A program made the translations under genes and the position numbers. Under the pieces are notes generated by a model. The model worked only from the letters and a program-made list of their open reading frames with translations, had not been told where the DNA came from and made no database searches. A DNA stretch of 49,671 nt from Alphaproteobacteria bacterium (lineage in GTDB: Bacteria > Pseudomonadota > Alphaproteobacteria > GCA-2731375), in assembly GCA_021776235.1 (NCBI GenBank), contig JAJFGG010000172.1:1-49671 (forward strand). The letters are read 5' to 3'. Numbering within the stretch: position 1 is the first letter of the stretch; the number at the start of each line of letters is the position of its first letter. Below are positions 9,170 through 17,457 of this stretch, piece by piece.

Positions 9170-10178
9170 CGTCGCGAAAATAGAAGCGCCCCTGCTTTCA
9201 GTCGATGGCCTGGTCCGTCATTTTGATGTTTCGGCGCCATTTCTCAACCGCTTAATCGAACGGCTGGATCGCGCTTACGTCAAGGCAGTGGATGGCATCA
9301 GCTTCGATATCGGGCGGGGCGAAACTTTCAGCCTGGTGGGTGAATCCGGTTGTGGCAAGTCCACCGTGGCACGCCTGATCGTTGGCCTGTATCAGCCAAC
9401 TGCCGGTTCAATTCAATATGAAGGTGTTGAAATCGGACCGCGCGAGGCCGCCGCCGACCGCAAACGCATTCAGCCCCACATGCAGATGATTTTCCAGGAT
9501 CCCTTTGCCTCGCTCAATCCCCGCTGGCGGGTTGCTGACATTATCGCCGAGCCGATCAATGTACGCGGGTTGCTGAAGGGTAGGGCCGAAATCATGACGC
9601 GGGTCGGCGACTTGCTGAGCCAGGTCGGGTTGTCGCCGGCGGACCGCGAGCGTTTTCCCCACGAATTCTCGGGCGGCCAGCGGCAACGTATTTCCATCGC
9701 CCGTGCCCTGGCGGGAGAACCGGAATTCCTGGTCTGTGATGAACCGACATCGGCTTTGGACGTTTCCGTGCAGGCGCAGATTTTGAACCTGATGAAGGAA
9801 CTGCAGAACCGCCTGGGTCTGACTTACCTGTTCATCTCCCATGATTTGGCGGTGGTCTATCATGTCTCGACCAGAGTGGGAGTGATGTATCTGGGCCGGC
9901 TGGTGGAATGGGCTGAAACCAAGACCCTGTTCGAAAATCCGCGGCACCCCTATACCCGGATGCTGCTGGACGCCATTCCGGATCTTGAAATGAGTGGCCG
10001 CCAGCGGATCCCCGTGGCTGGCGAGGTGCCCAGCCCGATCAATCCGCCGTCAGGCTGTGCCTTTCATCCCCGCTGCCCCCACGCCGAGGCCCGTTGCCGA
10101 ACAGAAATGCCCTTGCCTCGCAACTATGACGGCGTCCACGTCGCTTGCCACGCAGTCGCCGACGGCCGCATCGGTTGA
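9162..10178 (+). CDS. ABC transporter ATP-binding protein, DppF/OppF type
   Basis: This is the second ATPase subunit of the importer. It shows GESGCGKST (Walker A), FQDPFASLNPRW (Q-loop), FSGGQRQRISIARAL (signature), FLVCDEPTSALD (Walker B) and SHDLAVV (switch). The C-terminal extension has the cysteine pattern SGCAFHPRCPHAEARC. The residues around position 30 (LIERLDRAYVKAVDGISF) form the insertion usual in DppF. The likely start is the GTG at 9162, which overlaps the previous stop by eight bases. A farther upstream GTG at 9075 would place 29 unlike residues in front and is rejected. It is the last gene of the operon. Confidence 0.92.
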   Translation: MNDVAKIEAPLLSVDGLVRHFDVSAPFLNRLIERLDRAYVKAVDGISFDIGRGETFSLVGESGCGKSTVARLIVGLYQPTAGSIQYEGVEIGPREAAADRKRIQPHMQMIFQDPFASLNPRWRVADIIAEPINVRGLLKGRAEIMTRVGDLLSQVGLSPADRERFPHEFSGGQRQRISIARALAGEPEFLVCDEPTSALDVSVQAQILNLMKELQNRLGLTYLFISHDLAVVYHVSTRVGVMYLGRLVEWAETKTLFENPRHPYTRMLLDAIPDLEMSGRQRIPVAGEVPSPINPPSGCAFHPRCPHAEARCRTEMPLPRNYDGVHVACHAVADGRIG

Positions 10179-10415
10179 CGCTGAAAAGTCGTGTCAGCGC
10201 GAAGTTTGACCCGTGGATGATGCCAAACAACGTCAGATGCAGTCTAACCATCCAATTTCGGCCATTGTCATTGCGCCATTGTTGAGCCCGAAAAGCATCA
10301 CCCGGCCGCATCACTCGATTTTACAGGTCCTCGCCGATACGATAGTTTGTCATATGGGGGTTGCTCACGTTTTGGATTCGAGAGCCTGAATTTTGTGGGC
10401 GGGGGGAGGCGCGTA

Positions 10416-10778
10416 ATGCCGAAAATTCTTCTGGTCGAAGACAACGAAATGAACCGTGACATGCTTTCGCGTCGACTGGCGCGCAAGGGCTATGACGTTA
10501 CCATGGCCGAAGATGGCCAGCGCGGCGTCGATATGGCGGAAAGTGAAAGCCCCGATTTAATCCTGATGGACATGAGTTTGCCGGTGATTGACGGCTGGGA
10601 AGCGACACGGCGGATCAAGGGTTCGGTGGGTACCGGTAGTATCCCGATCATCGCATTGACGGCGCACGCCATGGCGAGCGATCGGGCAAAGGCGATGGAC
10701 GCCGGCTGTGACGACTACGATACCAAGCCGGTTGAACTGACCCGTCTGCTGGAGAAGATCGAACGATTGCTCGCGTAG
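10416..10778 (+). CDS. Single-domain response regulator (DivK/CheY-like)
   Basis: This 120-residue protein is a lone receiver domain with no output domain. It shows the acidic pair in LLVEDNEMNRDML, the phospho-acceptor Asp in LILMDMSLPVIDGW, the Thr in IALTAHAMASDR and the Lys in DTKPVEL. The AHAM...GCDDYDTKP pattern is that of the DivK-like subgroup. It probably shuttles phosphoryl groups between a kinase or HPt and another partner. A strong GGGGGGAGG precedes the ATG at 10416. It leads a signalling cluster and is paralogous to the receiver at 36530. Confidence 0.92.
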   Translation: MPKILLVEDNEMNRDMLSRRLARKGYDVTMAEDGQRGVDMAESESPDLILMDMSLPVIDGWEATRRIKGSVGTGSIPIIALTAHAMASDRAKAMDAGCDDYDTKPVELTRLLEKIERLLA

Positions 10779-10819
10779 AACCAGAATTGAACGATGGCGC
10801 AGGTGAAGGACGACCTTTG

Positions 10820-11887
10820 ATGTTGGGTAGTAAGGCGCGAATGATATCGACGACCGCACTGGCCGCGGTCATGGCAATTGGCACTGTCGCTGCCGCAGGT
10901 ACGGTGACGGTAGGTGCCTGTAGACCCGAGCGGCTGATCCGGCTGGCTGCCGGGGCCTGTCGGCCTGCGCCATGTGCCGCCAGGAATGGCAACAACCCTT
11001 GTGCCGCAAAAAAGGCGTGTAATCCATGTGCAGCCGCGAAAGCCTGTAATCCCTGCGCCGCAGGCAACCCCTGCACCGCAGGCAAACCTTGCAACCCCTG
11101 CCTCGCCGCTGGTATGGCGACGGATTGCGTGGTTCCGCGCCTCGTCGCGGAAACTCGCGGCGGCAACCCATGCGCCGTTGCAAAACCGTGCGGTGCCAGA
11201 AAAGCGTGTCGTCCCTGCGCGGCAGGAAATGCCTGCAATCCGACCGCGGCCAGAAAGGGATGCGGTCCTTGCGGAGCTCGCAAGGCTTGTAACCCTTGTG
11301 CCGTGAAGAGGGCGTGCAACCCCTGTGCGGCAACAAAGGCCGCCAGCCCATGCAGTCCCTGTGCCGCCGGCATGAAGGAGCCGCCGGAATTAAGCGAGGA
11401 GGAGGCGGTGGCCGCCTACCGTTGCGTTGGCCCGCCCATGTCCATGGCCTACCGCAAGTCCTGTCATCCGGTAGCGGTGACCTACCGGGGTTGGCGCCGT
11501 TTCAGCCGTATATCCTATCCGGCAGAGGCCCATGGTGTCCGCTTCATGAACAATTACGCGAATGAGATCGCCCGCGCCGATTATGGAAAATGGGAGGCGG
11601 CGGGAGAAATGCCCACTGGTTCGGTTCTGGCCAAAGACAGCTTCATCGTCGGTGACGACGGCAAAATCAGAGTTGGCCCGCTATTCGTGATGGCAAAGGG
11701 GGCCGCGGGGTCCAGCGATGCCATGCGCAATTGGAAATACACCATGATCATGCCCGGTGGCAGCGTGCGCCAAGATGTCGCTATCCAGAAATTCTGCAAT
11801 GACTGCCACCGCCGTGCCGGTGCGCAGGATGATTTCTTGATGTTTCTGCCTCTGCCGTTTCGGATCTCAAAGGGACTGGGCAGATGA
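10820..11887 (+). CDS. Secreted CxPC-repeat / cytochrome P460-like fusion protein
   Basis: This 355-residue exported protein has three parts. An N-terminal signal peptide (ISTTALAAVMAIGTVAAAG) is followed by a low-complexity cysteine-rich region, residues 34-181, with about 25 cysteines and eight CxPC motifs (CNPC, CRPC, CGPC, CSPC) spaced by Ala/Lys-rich linkers. The C-terminal part, about 195-350, resembles cytochrome P460: an HGVRFMNNYANEIA-like stretch, GSVLAKDSFIV, and a c-type haem motif CNDCH at residues 326-330. P460 family members oxidise hydroxylamine or NO using a covalently bound haem; whether this one does is unknown. The start is the ATG at 10820 behind GAAGGA; a TTG at 10787 is less likely. 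It is followed at once by a cupredoxin, a plausible electron partner. Confidence 0.75.
   Translation: MLGSKARMISTTALAAVMAIGTVAAAGTVTVGACRPERLIRLAAGACRPAPCAARNGNNPCAAKKACNPCAAAKACNPCAAGNPCTAGKPCNPCLAAGMATDCVVPRLVAETRGGNPCAVAKPCGARKACRPCAAGNACNPTAARKGCGPCGARKACNPCAVKRACNPCAATKAASPCSPCAAGMKEPPELSEEEAVAAYRCVGPPMSMAYRKSCHPVAVTYRGWRRFSRISYPAEAHGVRFMNNYANEIARADYGKWEAAGEMPTGSVLAKDSFIVGDDGKIRVGPLFVMAKGAAGSSDAMRNWKYTMIMPGGSVRQDVAIQKFCNDCHRRAGAQDDFLMFLPLPFRISKGLGR
10919..11362 (+). repeat. Degenerate tandem repeat encoding (K)ACNPCAA units
   Basis: The DNA repeats units of roughly 24-30 bases that read as KACNPCAA or GNPCAA in the P460-like gene. The units are diverged at the third codon position, so selection on the protein rather than recent slippage is suggested. 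The reading frame is maintained throughout, with one 20-residue interruption near 11115-11160 that lacks the repeat. Confidence 0.75.
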
Positions 11888-11907
11888 TATTGCAGAGAGG
11901 TTGGCGA

Positions 11908-12231
11908 ATGATGCGCCTGCTCACCGCACTGATAGTCACCTGCGCGATCATCCTGCCGGCAAGTTTCGCGTTTGCCGAGGAATACACTGTCTCACAGAAG
12001 AAAAGGCGGTTCGACCCCAAACAACTGAACGTCAAGCCTGGCGATACGCTGCTGTTTGTGAATGACGACCGTTACGCCCACAACCTCTTCACCGATAGTC
12101 CCGGTTTCGAGTTTGATGTGCGCAAGCAAATGCCCGGCGACAAATACCAGCTAAAGATCGAAAAACGCGGCACCTTTGAAATACGCTGTGTCATCCATCC
12201 GCGCATGATAATGACGGTTGTTGTTGAATAA
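11908..12231 (+). CDS. Amicyanin/plastocyanin-like cupredoxin
   Basis: This small periplasmic blue-copper protein of 107 residues has a signal peptide ending near SFAFA. The type 1 copper ligands are all visible: His58 in RYAHNLF, and Cys94, His97 and Met100 in the short CVIHPRM loop, followed by a VVVE end. The two-residue Cys-His and His-Met spacings are those of amicyanin and plastocyanin. It probably carries single electrons in the periplasm. The ATG at 11908 has AGAGG at good distance. A start at 11884 that overlaps the P460 stop (ATGA) is the alternative and would add eight residues. Adjacent placement suggests electron exchange with the P460-like protein. Confidence 0.88.
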   Translation: MMRLLTALIVTCAIILPASFAFAEEYTVSQKKRRFDPKQLNVKPGDTLLFVNDDRYAHNLFTDSPGFEFDVRKQMPGDKYQLKIEKRGTFEIRCVIHPRMIMTVVVE

Positions 12232-12262
12232 CCCGGATGCGAAGAAACGGAGTTAATCCGCC

Positions 12263-12283
12263 ATGAAAAATAGCCCGCTATGA
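12263..12283 (+). other. Possible six-codon leader ORF overlapping the kinase start
   Basis: An ATG preceded by CGGAG opens a six-codon frame (MKNSPL) whose TGA overlaps the ATG of the hybrid kinase gene (ATGA). The kinase ATG itself has no good ribosome site, so re-initiation after this mini-ORF could drive its translation. It may be chance. Confidence 0.3.
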
Positions 12284-14652
12284 AGTTGCGCCCCCAATTA
12301 TTGATTGGGTTTCTCTCGCTGACGATGTTGATCCTGTTCATGGGCTCGTACGGCATTTTTAGCCTGAACCGGATCTATGAATTCACCCGCGCGATGTACG
12401 ATGGGCCGCTGATGTCGATCAACTTCGCCCGCAGTGCACAGCACCATTTTTCCCGCATCGAAGTGACGTTGATGGAATTGGCCGCCGCGGTTGAAGACGG
12501 GAAACGAGAGGCTCTGATCAAGGAGATCGAGGAATACCGCGAGATTTTTTCTGAAGACCTGGATATCGCCGGAGACCGTGCAACCAGCCCCGAGGGCCGG
12601 GCGGCAATCGGGCGTATCCGCATTGCTCTGGTCGGATGGGATGTTGCCTGGGCCGAATCGGAGACCGCCTATTCCAACAATAACATGGCTGCCGCGGCGC
12701 GCCCGCAGGCCCGCGTGAAAACGGCAATAGCTGCGGTTAACGAGGAAATCGAGGTTCTGGTCGAGTTCGCCGCGCAGGAAGGTTACGACTTCAGAGGCAT
12801 GGCCCAGGACCAAAGCCAAAACGTTATCCAACTCAACTGGATCATCGTTATTCTTGGCATTGTGGGCGGCATATTACTCGGCTTGTTGATGGCCTGGCGG
12901 ATCGTCAATCCGACCGTTCGCATTACCAATACTTTGCGCGAACTTTCTGCAAACGAACGCAACGTCGATATCCCTGAAACCGGCCGCAAGGACGAAATCG
13001 GGGACATTGCGCGCGCTGCCGCAACGTTTCAAAAAACCACGATTAGCTTTCAGGATAATTTGCAGACAGCCAATGCAAATTTGGAAGAAACCGCTGAAGC
13101 GGCCCGCCAGGCTAATCATGCCAAGTCTGATTTCCTGGCCAAAATGAGCCATGAACTGCGCACACCACTCAACGCTATCATCGGCTACAGCGAGATGTTG
13201 TACGAAGAGGCGGAGGATTTGGGTGACGAAGGCTATATGCCCGATCTGGTGAAGATTCAGTCGGCCGGCAAGCATTTACTGGCTCTGATCAATGACATCC
13301 TCGACCTATCCAAAATCGAAGCCGGACGCATGGATCTCTACATCGAGAGTTTCAATATACGCGGAATGATTGATGAAGTGGCCGGAACGATCCGGCCGCT
13401 GGCGGAGAAGAACGACAACCGGCTGGAAGTTGTCTGTGCTGATGACCTTGGCGATATGTTGAGTGATTTGACCAAGGTTAGGCAGACTTTATTCAATCTG
13501 TTGAGCAACGCGTGCAAGTTCACTGAGCGGGGCGTGATCAGGTTGGAAGCGGTGCAGGACAGTGCGGGGGGTGGCGATTGGATCGAATTCCGCGTCGCGG
13601 ACAGCGGCATCGGCATGACCCCGGAACAACAACGCAAAGTGTTTGACGCCTTTATCCAGGCAGACTCATCCACCACCCGGAATTATGGTGGGACTGGCCT
13701 GGGCCTGGCAATCACCAAGAGTTTTGCCGTTATGCTGAAGGGTGATGTAACGGTGAGAAGTGAACCAGGTACGGGTTCCACATTCACCATCCGCCTGCCG
13801 CTACGGGCCCCGACGATGGGTATGGTGACGGCAGATGATGAGACAGATGGCATCGAAAGTACCGAAGGGCCGATTGTCCCGTACGACGCCAAAACAATTC
13901 TGGTTGTTGATGACGACCCAGTCGCCCGCGACTTGTTGCGCCGTCACCTCGGCTTTGGTGGCTACCGGGTTGAAGTAGCTGCCAACGGCGAGGACGCTAT
14001 ACGTCTGGCGCGGGAGATTTCGCCTGATGCCATCACCCTTGATGTCTTGATGCCGCAAATGGACGGCTGGGCCGTACTGGGTGCCCTGAAGGAAGACCCG
14101 GAACTGGAGAAAATTCCCGTTACCATGTTGTCGATCATTGATGACCAGCATATTGGCTTTACACTTGGTGCCTCTGACTACCTCACCAAGCCGATCGACC
14201 GAAACAAGCTGCTCACTGTGCTTGCCCGGCTGTGTCCCGCCAAGGAAGAAGTTCGGGTTTTGATTGTAGAGGACGACGCCCCTACCCGGGATTTGGTGCG
14301 GCGGACGCTCGAAAGCAAAAACTGGCATGTAGCAGAAGCTGAAAATGGTATTGTTGGACTACAGCGCATGGCCGAAGCATCGCCTGATCTGGTGCTGCTC
14401 GATCTTATGATGCCGGAAATGGACGGTTTCGAGTTTCTCTCGTGCATGCGTCAAGACGAACGCTGGCGCGGAATTCCGGTCGTTGTGGTTACGGCCAAGA
14501 CTCTTACCGTCGATGATCACAATCGCCTCAGTGACGGCTATGTCGAGAAATTGATCGACAAAAATGAGCAGAATTTGGAGAATTTGCTCGCGGACCTTGA
14601 CGAATTGTTGTCGAATTACGGCCGAGCGGAACCGGCCTCGGCTTTACCGTGA
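12280..14652 (+). CDS. Membrane hybrid histidine kinase with two C-terminal receivers
   Basis: This 790-residue sensor has one membrane helix at about residues 7-27 and a second at about 186-207. Between them lies a mostly helical periplasmic domain of about 155 residues, like a four-helix-bundle sensor. Then come HAMP (about 208-262) and a DHp domain with His291 in [19 protein letters not shown]. The HATPase follows with its N box ([12 protein letters not shown]), G1 (VADSGIGM) and G2 (GGTGLGLAI) motifs. Two receivers follow, with Asp588 in ITLDVLMP and Asp708 in [12 protein letters not shown]. There is no HPt domain, so transfer to a receiver partner may need a separate HPt. The stop overlaps the GTG of the cyclase gene. 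The input signal is unknown; redox from the upstream P460/cupredoxin pair is an inference. Confidence 0.9.
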   Translation: MKLRPQLLIGFLSLTMLILFMGSYGIFSLNRIYEFTRAMYDGPLMSINFARSAQHHFSRIEVTLMELAAAVEDGKREALIKEIEEYREIFSEDLDIAGDRATSPEGRAAIGRIRIALVGWDVAWAESETAYSNNNMAAAARPQARVKTAIAAVNEEIEVLVEFAAQEGYDFRGMAQDQSQNVIQLNWIIVILGIVGGILLGLLMAWRIVNPTVRITNTLRELSANERNVDIPETGRKDEIGDIARAAATFQKTTISFQDNLQTANANLEETAEAARQANHAKSDFLAKMSHELRTPLNAIIGYSEMLYEEAEDLGDEGYMPDLVKIQSAGKHLLALINDILDLSKIEAGRMDLYIESFNIRGMIDEVAGTIRPLAEKNDNRLEVVCADDLGDMLSDLTKVRQTLFNLLSNACKFTERGVIRLEAVQDSAGGGDWIEFRVADSGIGMTPEQQRKVFDAFIQADSSTTRNYGGTGLGLAITKSFAVMLKGDVTVRSEPGTGSTFTIRLPLRAPTMGMVTADDETDGIESTEGPIVPYDAKTILVVDDDPVARDLLRRHLGFGGYRVEVAANGEDAIRLAREISPDAITLDVLMPQMDGWAVLGALKEDPELEKIPVTMLSIIDDQHIGFTLGASDYLTKPIDRNKLLTVLARLCPAKEEVRVLIVEDDAPTRDLVRRTLESKNWHVAEAENGIVGLQRMAEASPDLVLLDLMMPEMDGFEFLSCMRQDERWRGIPVVVVTAKTLTVDDHNRLSDGYVEKLIDKNEQNLENLLADLDELLSNYGRAEPASALP

Positions 14653-16244
14653 GCCAGTCTTTCCAGGATGATCAGCGGGCCAGGCGGGCGCTTCTGGCCA
14701 ATATGCGGCAGCAATTGTTGACCCCTGCCGATGCTATTGTCGGTTACGGTCAAATACTTCGGGAAGAGGCCGCGCGAATTGGCGGCGACGATCTTGCCGA
14801 GGATCTTGCGTGTATCGCCGCCGCCGCCCAGGCGCTCTATAGTCTGGTTGATCAGCGCCTTGGCGAAGATACTGCGAGGGAGCTGAGCCTGAGCGGTGAG
14901 GTGGACGAGGCACAGAGAATTCTCCGTCACGATTTTCGGAATCCTCTCAACGCCATCAAGGGTTATGGCGAAATGGTGTTGGAAGACCTTGAGGGTCTGA
15001 ATGGCCAGACACTGACCCCGGACGTAGTAAAATTGCTGGGCGAAGTTAACCGGCTCCTGGCGCAACTTGATGATATCATTGATTTCTCCCGCCTTTTCGA
15101 TGGTGATGGGTCAAACGCAGCGTTAGCGCAATCCAGTGCCACGGCTTCGGATATTCTGGACACGGTCCGGCCGGTCGCCGGAGCGCCGATAACAGCGGCG
15201 GAAGCGGGCCGTATCCTGGTGGTCGATGACATCGAAGCCAACCGCGAACTGCTCTCGCGCCGGCTTGGCCGCGAAGGCCATGATGTTGCCGTCGCCGCCG
15301 GCGGCGTAGAGGCGCTGGAAATGTTGCGGCGGGATGAATTTGATCTGGTCCTGCTGGATCTGATGATGCCCGATTTGAACGGCTTTGAAGTGTTGGCGCA
15401 GATGAAAGCCGATGACGATCTGCGCAATGTACCGGCGATCATGATTTCCGCGCTCAACGAAATGGACAGTGTAATTCGCTGCATTGAAGCCGGTGCCGAA
15501 GACTATCTTTCAAAACCCTTCGATCCGGTGCTGCTTCGCGCCCGCATCAATGCCTGTTTGGAAAAGAAGTTGTGGCGTGACCGTGAAAACCTTTATCTCG
15601 ACCAACTGGAAGTAGAGAAGGCGAAGAACGAAAAACTGCTGTTGTCGATCCTGCCGGGGAAGGTGGTGGAGCGTCTGAACAAGGGGGAGACAATAATTGC
15701 CGACCGCTTCGATGATGTCAGCGTATTGATCTCCGACCTGGTCGGGTTTACGGAATTTTCTGCCGGCACACCACCCGCGGATCTGGTCGAATATCTTAAC
15801 TGGTTGTTTTCACATTTTGATATCCTGGCAAGCGAACTTGAGGTGGAAAAGGTCAAGACGATCGGTGATTCATACATGGTGGTTGCGGGTATGCCGCAAG
15901 CACGGGCGGATCATGCACAGGCCGCAGCGCGCATGGCGCTGGGCATGATGGAGGCGTTGGAAAAGGTCAACGCCGAAATCGGTCAAACTTTCCGGGCTCG
16001 AATCGGCATCCATTCGGGACCCGCGGTTGCCGGCATTATCGGTACTCATCGATTTGTCTATGATGTCTGGGGCGACACCGTGAACGTAGCCAGCCGCCTT
16101 GAGGGCAGCAGTCTGGCAAGCCGCATCCAGATATCTGAATATACCGCCAATCAACTCGGCAGCGGGTTTGCGTTAGAGCCACGTGGCGGCATTGAGATCA
16201 AGGGTAAGGGCCGGATGAATACCTTCTTTCTCAATTCGGGCTGA
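14649..16244 (+). CDS. Tandem-DHp / receiver / class III adenylate cyclase
   Basis: This 531-residue cytoplasmic protein combines domains in an unusual order. Residues 10-70 look like a DHp helix pair whose phospho-accepting His is Gln21 ([20 protein letters not shown]). Residues 85-150 are a second DHp with His94 intact ([20 protein letters not shown]). No HATPase follows. A receiver (about 190-310, Asp237 in [12 protein letters not shown]) and a class III cyclase (about 345-530) complete it. The cyclase has metal Asp residues in LISDLVGF and TIGDSY, the adenine-selecting Lys (KVKTIGD) and Asp (YDVWGD), and the transition-state Asn and Arg (TVNVASR), so ATP is the likely substrate. GTG start, overlapping the kinase stop. 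Confidence 0.88.
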   Translation: MSQSFQDDQRARRALLANMRQQLLTPADAIVGYGQILREEAARIGGDDLAEDLACIAAAAQALYSLVDQRLGEDTARELSLSGEVDEAQRILRHDFRNPLNAIKGYGEMVLEDLEGLNGQTLTPDVVKLLGEVNRLLAQLDDIIDFSRLFDGDGSNAALAQSSATASDILDTVRPVAGAPITAAEAGRILVVDDIEANRELLSRRLGREGHDVAVAAGGVEALEMLRRDEFDLVLLDLMMPDLNGFEVLAQMKADDDLRNVPAIMISALNEMDSVIRCIEAGAEDYLSKPFDPVLLRARINACLEKKLWRDRENLYLDQLEVEKAKNEKLLLSILPGKVVERLNKGETIIADRFDDVSVLISDLVGFTEFSAGTPPADLVEYLNWLFSHFDILASELEVEKVKTIGDSYMVVAGMPQARADHAQAAARMALGMMEALEKVNAEIGQTFRARIGIHSGPAVAGIIGTHRFVYDVWGDTVNVASRLEGSSLASRIQISEYTANQLGSGFALEPRGGIEIKGKGRMNTFFLNSG

Positions 16245-16252
16245 TGTTATAA

Positions 16253-16270
16253 GGGCGGGTATACCCGCCC
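16253..16270. terminator. 18-bp perfect palindrome between convergent genes
   Basis: GGGCGGGTA and its complement TACCCGCCC form a perfect GC-rich palindrome nine bases after the cyclase stop. It lies between the stops of two convergent genes, as expected for a bidirectional terminator, but no T tract follows on either strand, so a rho-assisted or partial terminator is more likely. Confidence 0.5.
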
Positions 16271-16327
16271 GATCTTCGCTCTGGTGCGCGAAACTGATAT
16301 ATGCCGGTGGCGTCCGTAGTATTCTGA

Positions 16328-17170
16328 TCAAATGTCGATGATATCCAGGTCATTACCGACAATCACCTCGCCGGAGAATTTTGCTGCATCAAAGTCCGGT
16401 TCGACCCCGGGCAGGTGGTGGGTGAGCACGACCTTTGAAACATTCGCCCTGATGGCAATGTCGATGCAGTCTTGTGGGCTGGCATGAAACTCGTGCAAAC
16501 GTTCGATGATCCGCCGGCGGGCGGGCGGCAGGTCATTTGATGGGGCGGCCGCGCAGGCATCGATGACCAGTACGTCGGCGCCTTGGGTAAACGCGATGAG
16601 TTCCTCGCACATTGCCGTGTCCCCCGTAACCACCAGGGACCGGCCGTCAAAAGTAAAACGAAAGGCGAGCGCGTGCATTGGCGGATGGTAGACGGGCCCG
16701 GCTTCTACCAGACAGCCGGAAATATTCTCCGACCAGCCAACTGGCACATCCCGAACCTCGATGTCATCGAAACCAGAGCGCGGAAAGCCTAAATCCATGG
16801 CCCATTCAGCCTGCTCTCGGTAGTACGACTCGACCAGGCGATGGTGCATGTCCGAGGTGCCGATGGGCCCCGTTACGGTCAGTTTGAGTCGCCCCGCATT
16901 CCAACTCCCCCACACGAATGCAGGATAGCCAAGGATATGGTCCCAATGCATGTGGGTAAGCGCGACGTTGTGAACCTGTTCCAGCGCTACTCCAGCCGTC
17001 AACAGCTGGCCGACTACACCATCCCCGGCGTCAACCAGCATGTGCCCGGCGCTGCCCCATTGCACCAGGGCGGCGGGATGCTGGCGGTCCAGGTTGGGGC
17101 GAGGTGACCCGGTGCCAAGTAGGGTAATTCGAAAGGCATCCCGATCATTGCCGGCGTTCACTACGGACAT
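16328..17170 (-). CDS. Metallo-beta-lactamase-fold hydrolase, RNase Z / AtsA-like
   Basis: This 280-residue protein has the metal-binding motif THMHWDH, a LLGTGSPRPN start, a VTGDT strand holding the bridging Asp, and LTHHLPG near the C-terminus. That pattern belongs to the RNase Z/arylsulfatase-like branch of the MBL fold. RNase Z, phosphodiesterase or other ester hydrolase functions are all possible. It lies next to an adenylate cyclase and class II cAMP phosphodiesterases share the fold, but nothing specific to that class was seen. AAGGAG sits seven bases before the ATG. The gene converges on the cyclase gene. Confidence 0.8.
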   Translation of the reverse strand: MSVVNAGNDRDAFRITLLGTGSPRPNLDRQHPAALVQWGSAGHMLVDAGDGVVGQLLTAGVALEQVHNVALTHMHWDHILGYPAFVWGSWNAGRLKLTVTGPIGTSDMHHRLVESYYREQAEWAMDLGFPRSGFDDIEVRDVPVGWSENISGCLVEAGPVYHPPMHALAFRFTFDGRSLVVTGDTAMCEELIAFTQGADVLVIDACAAAPSNDLPPARRRIIERLHEFHASPQDCIDIAIRANVSKVVLTHHLPGVEPDFDAAKFSGEVIVGNDLDIIDI

Positions 17171-17457
17171 GGCACTTCTCCTTGCCGGCGAGAGCCGACC
17201 GCCGCTTGATTTCTTGCCGTCGAGAAAATGAAATTATCGCTGAATATGGTGGCGAACGCGATAGCGTCGTTCAACATATCCGGTCCCCAAGCCAAGGCAG
17301 ACCAAGTGTGCGGCAGGTCAAATGTACCTTCGACAAGCGGCTCGAGAATGCGGCAAATCCGGCTGCTTTTCAGGGCAGCGGAATAGTTGCTAAACTCCCT
17401 GCCTACCTAAACAGGGTGGTCTGGCATAGGAGGGGCCGCTGGCGCGGCCGATGCAGC

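Noticed and set aside
10179-10415. Weak CGCTGA/TCAGCG hairpin after the ABC operon
   Set aside because: Six-base arms with no T tract are too weak to call a terminator.
10648-11373. Minus-strand frame with AAQGLHAL-type repeats
   Set aside because: The repeat is only the complement of the CxPC repeat; the plus strand has the signal peptide, the haem motif and the ribosome site.
17182-17457. Upstream extension of the E1 gene
   Set aside because: The added residues do not resemble E1 and lie in a region likely to hold the promoter of both divergent genes.
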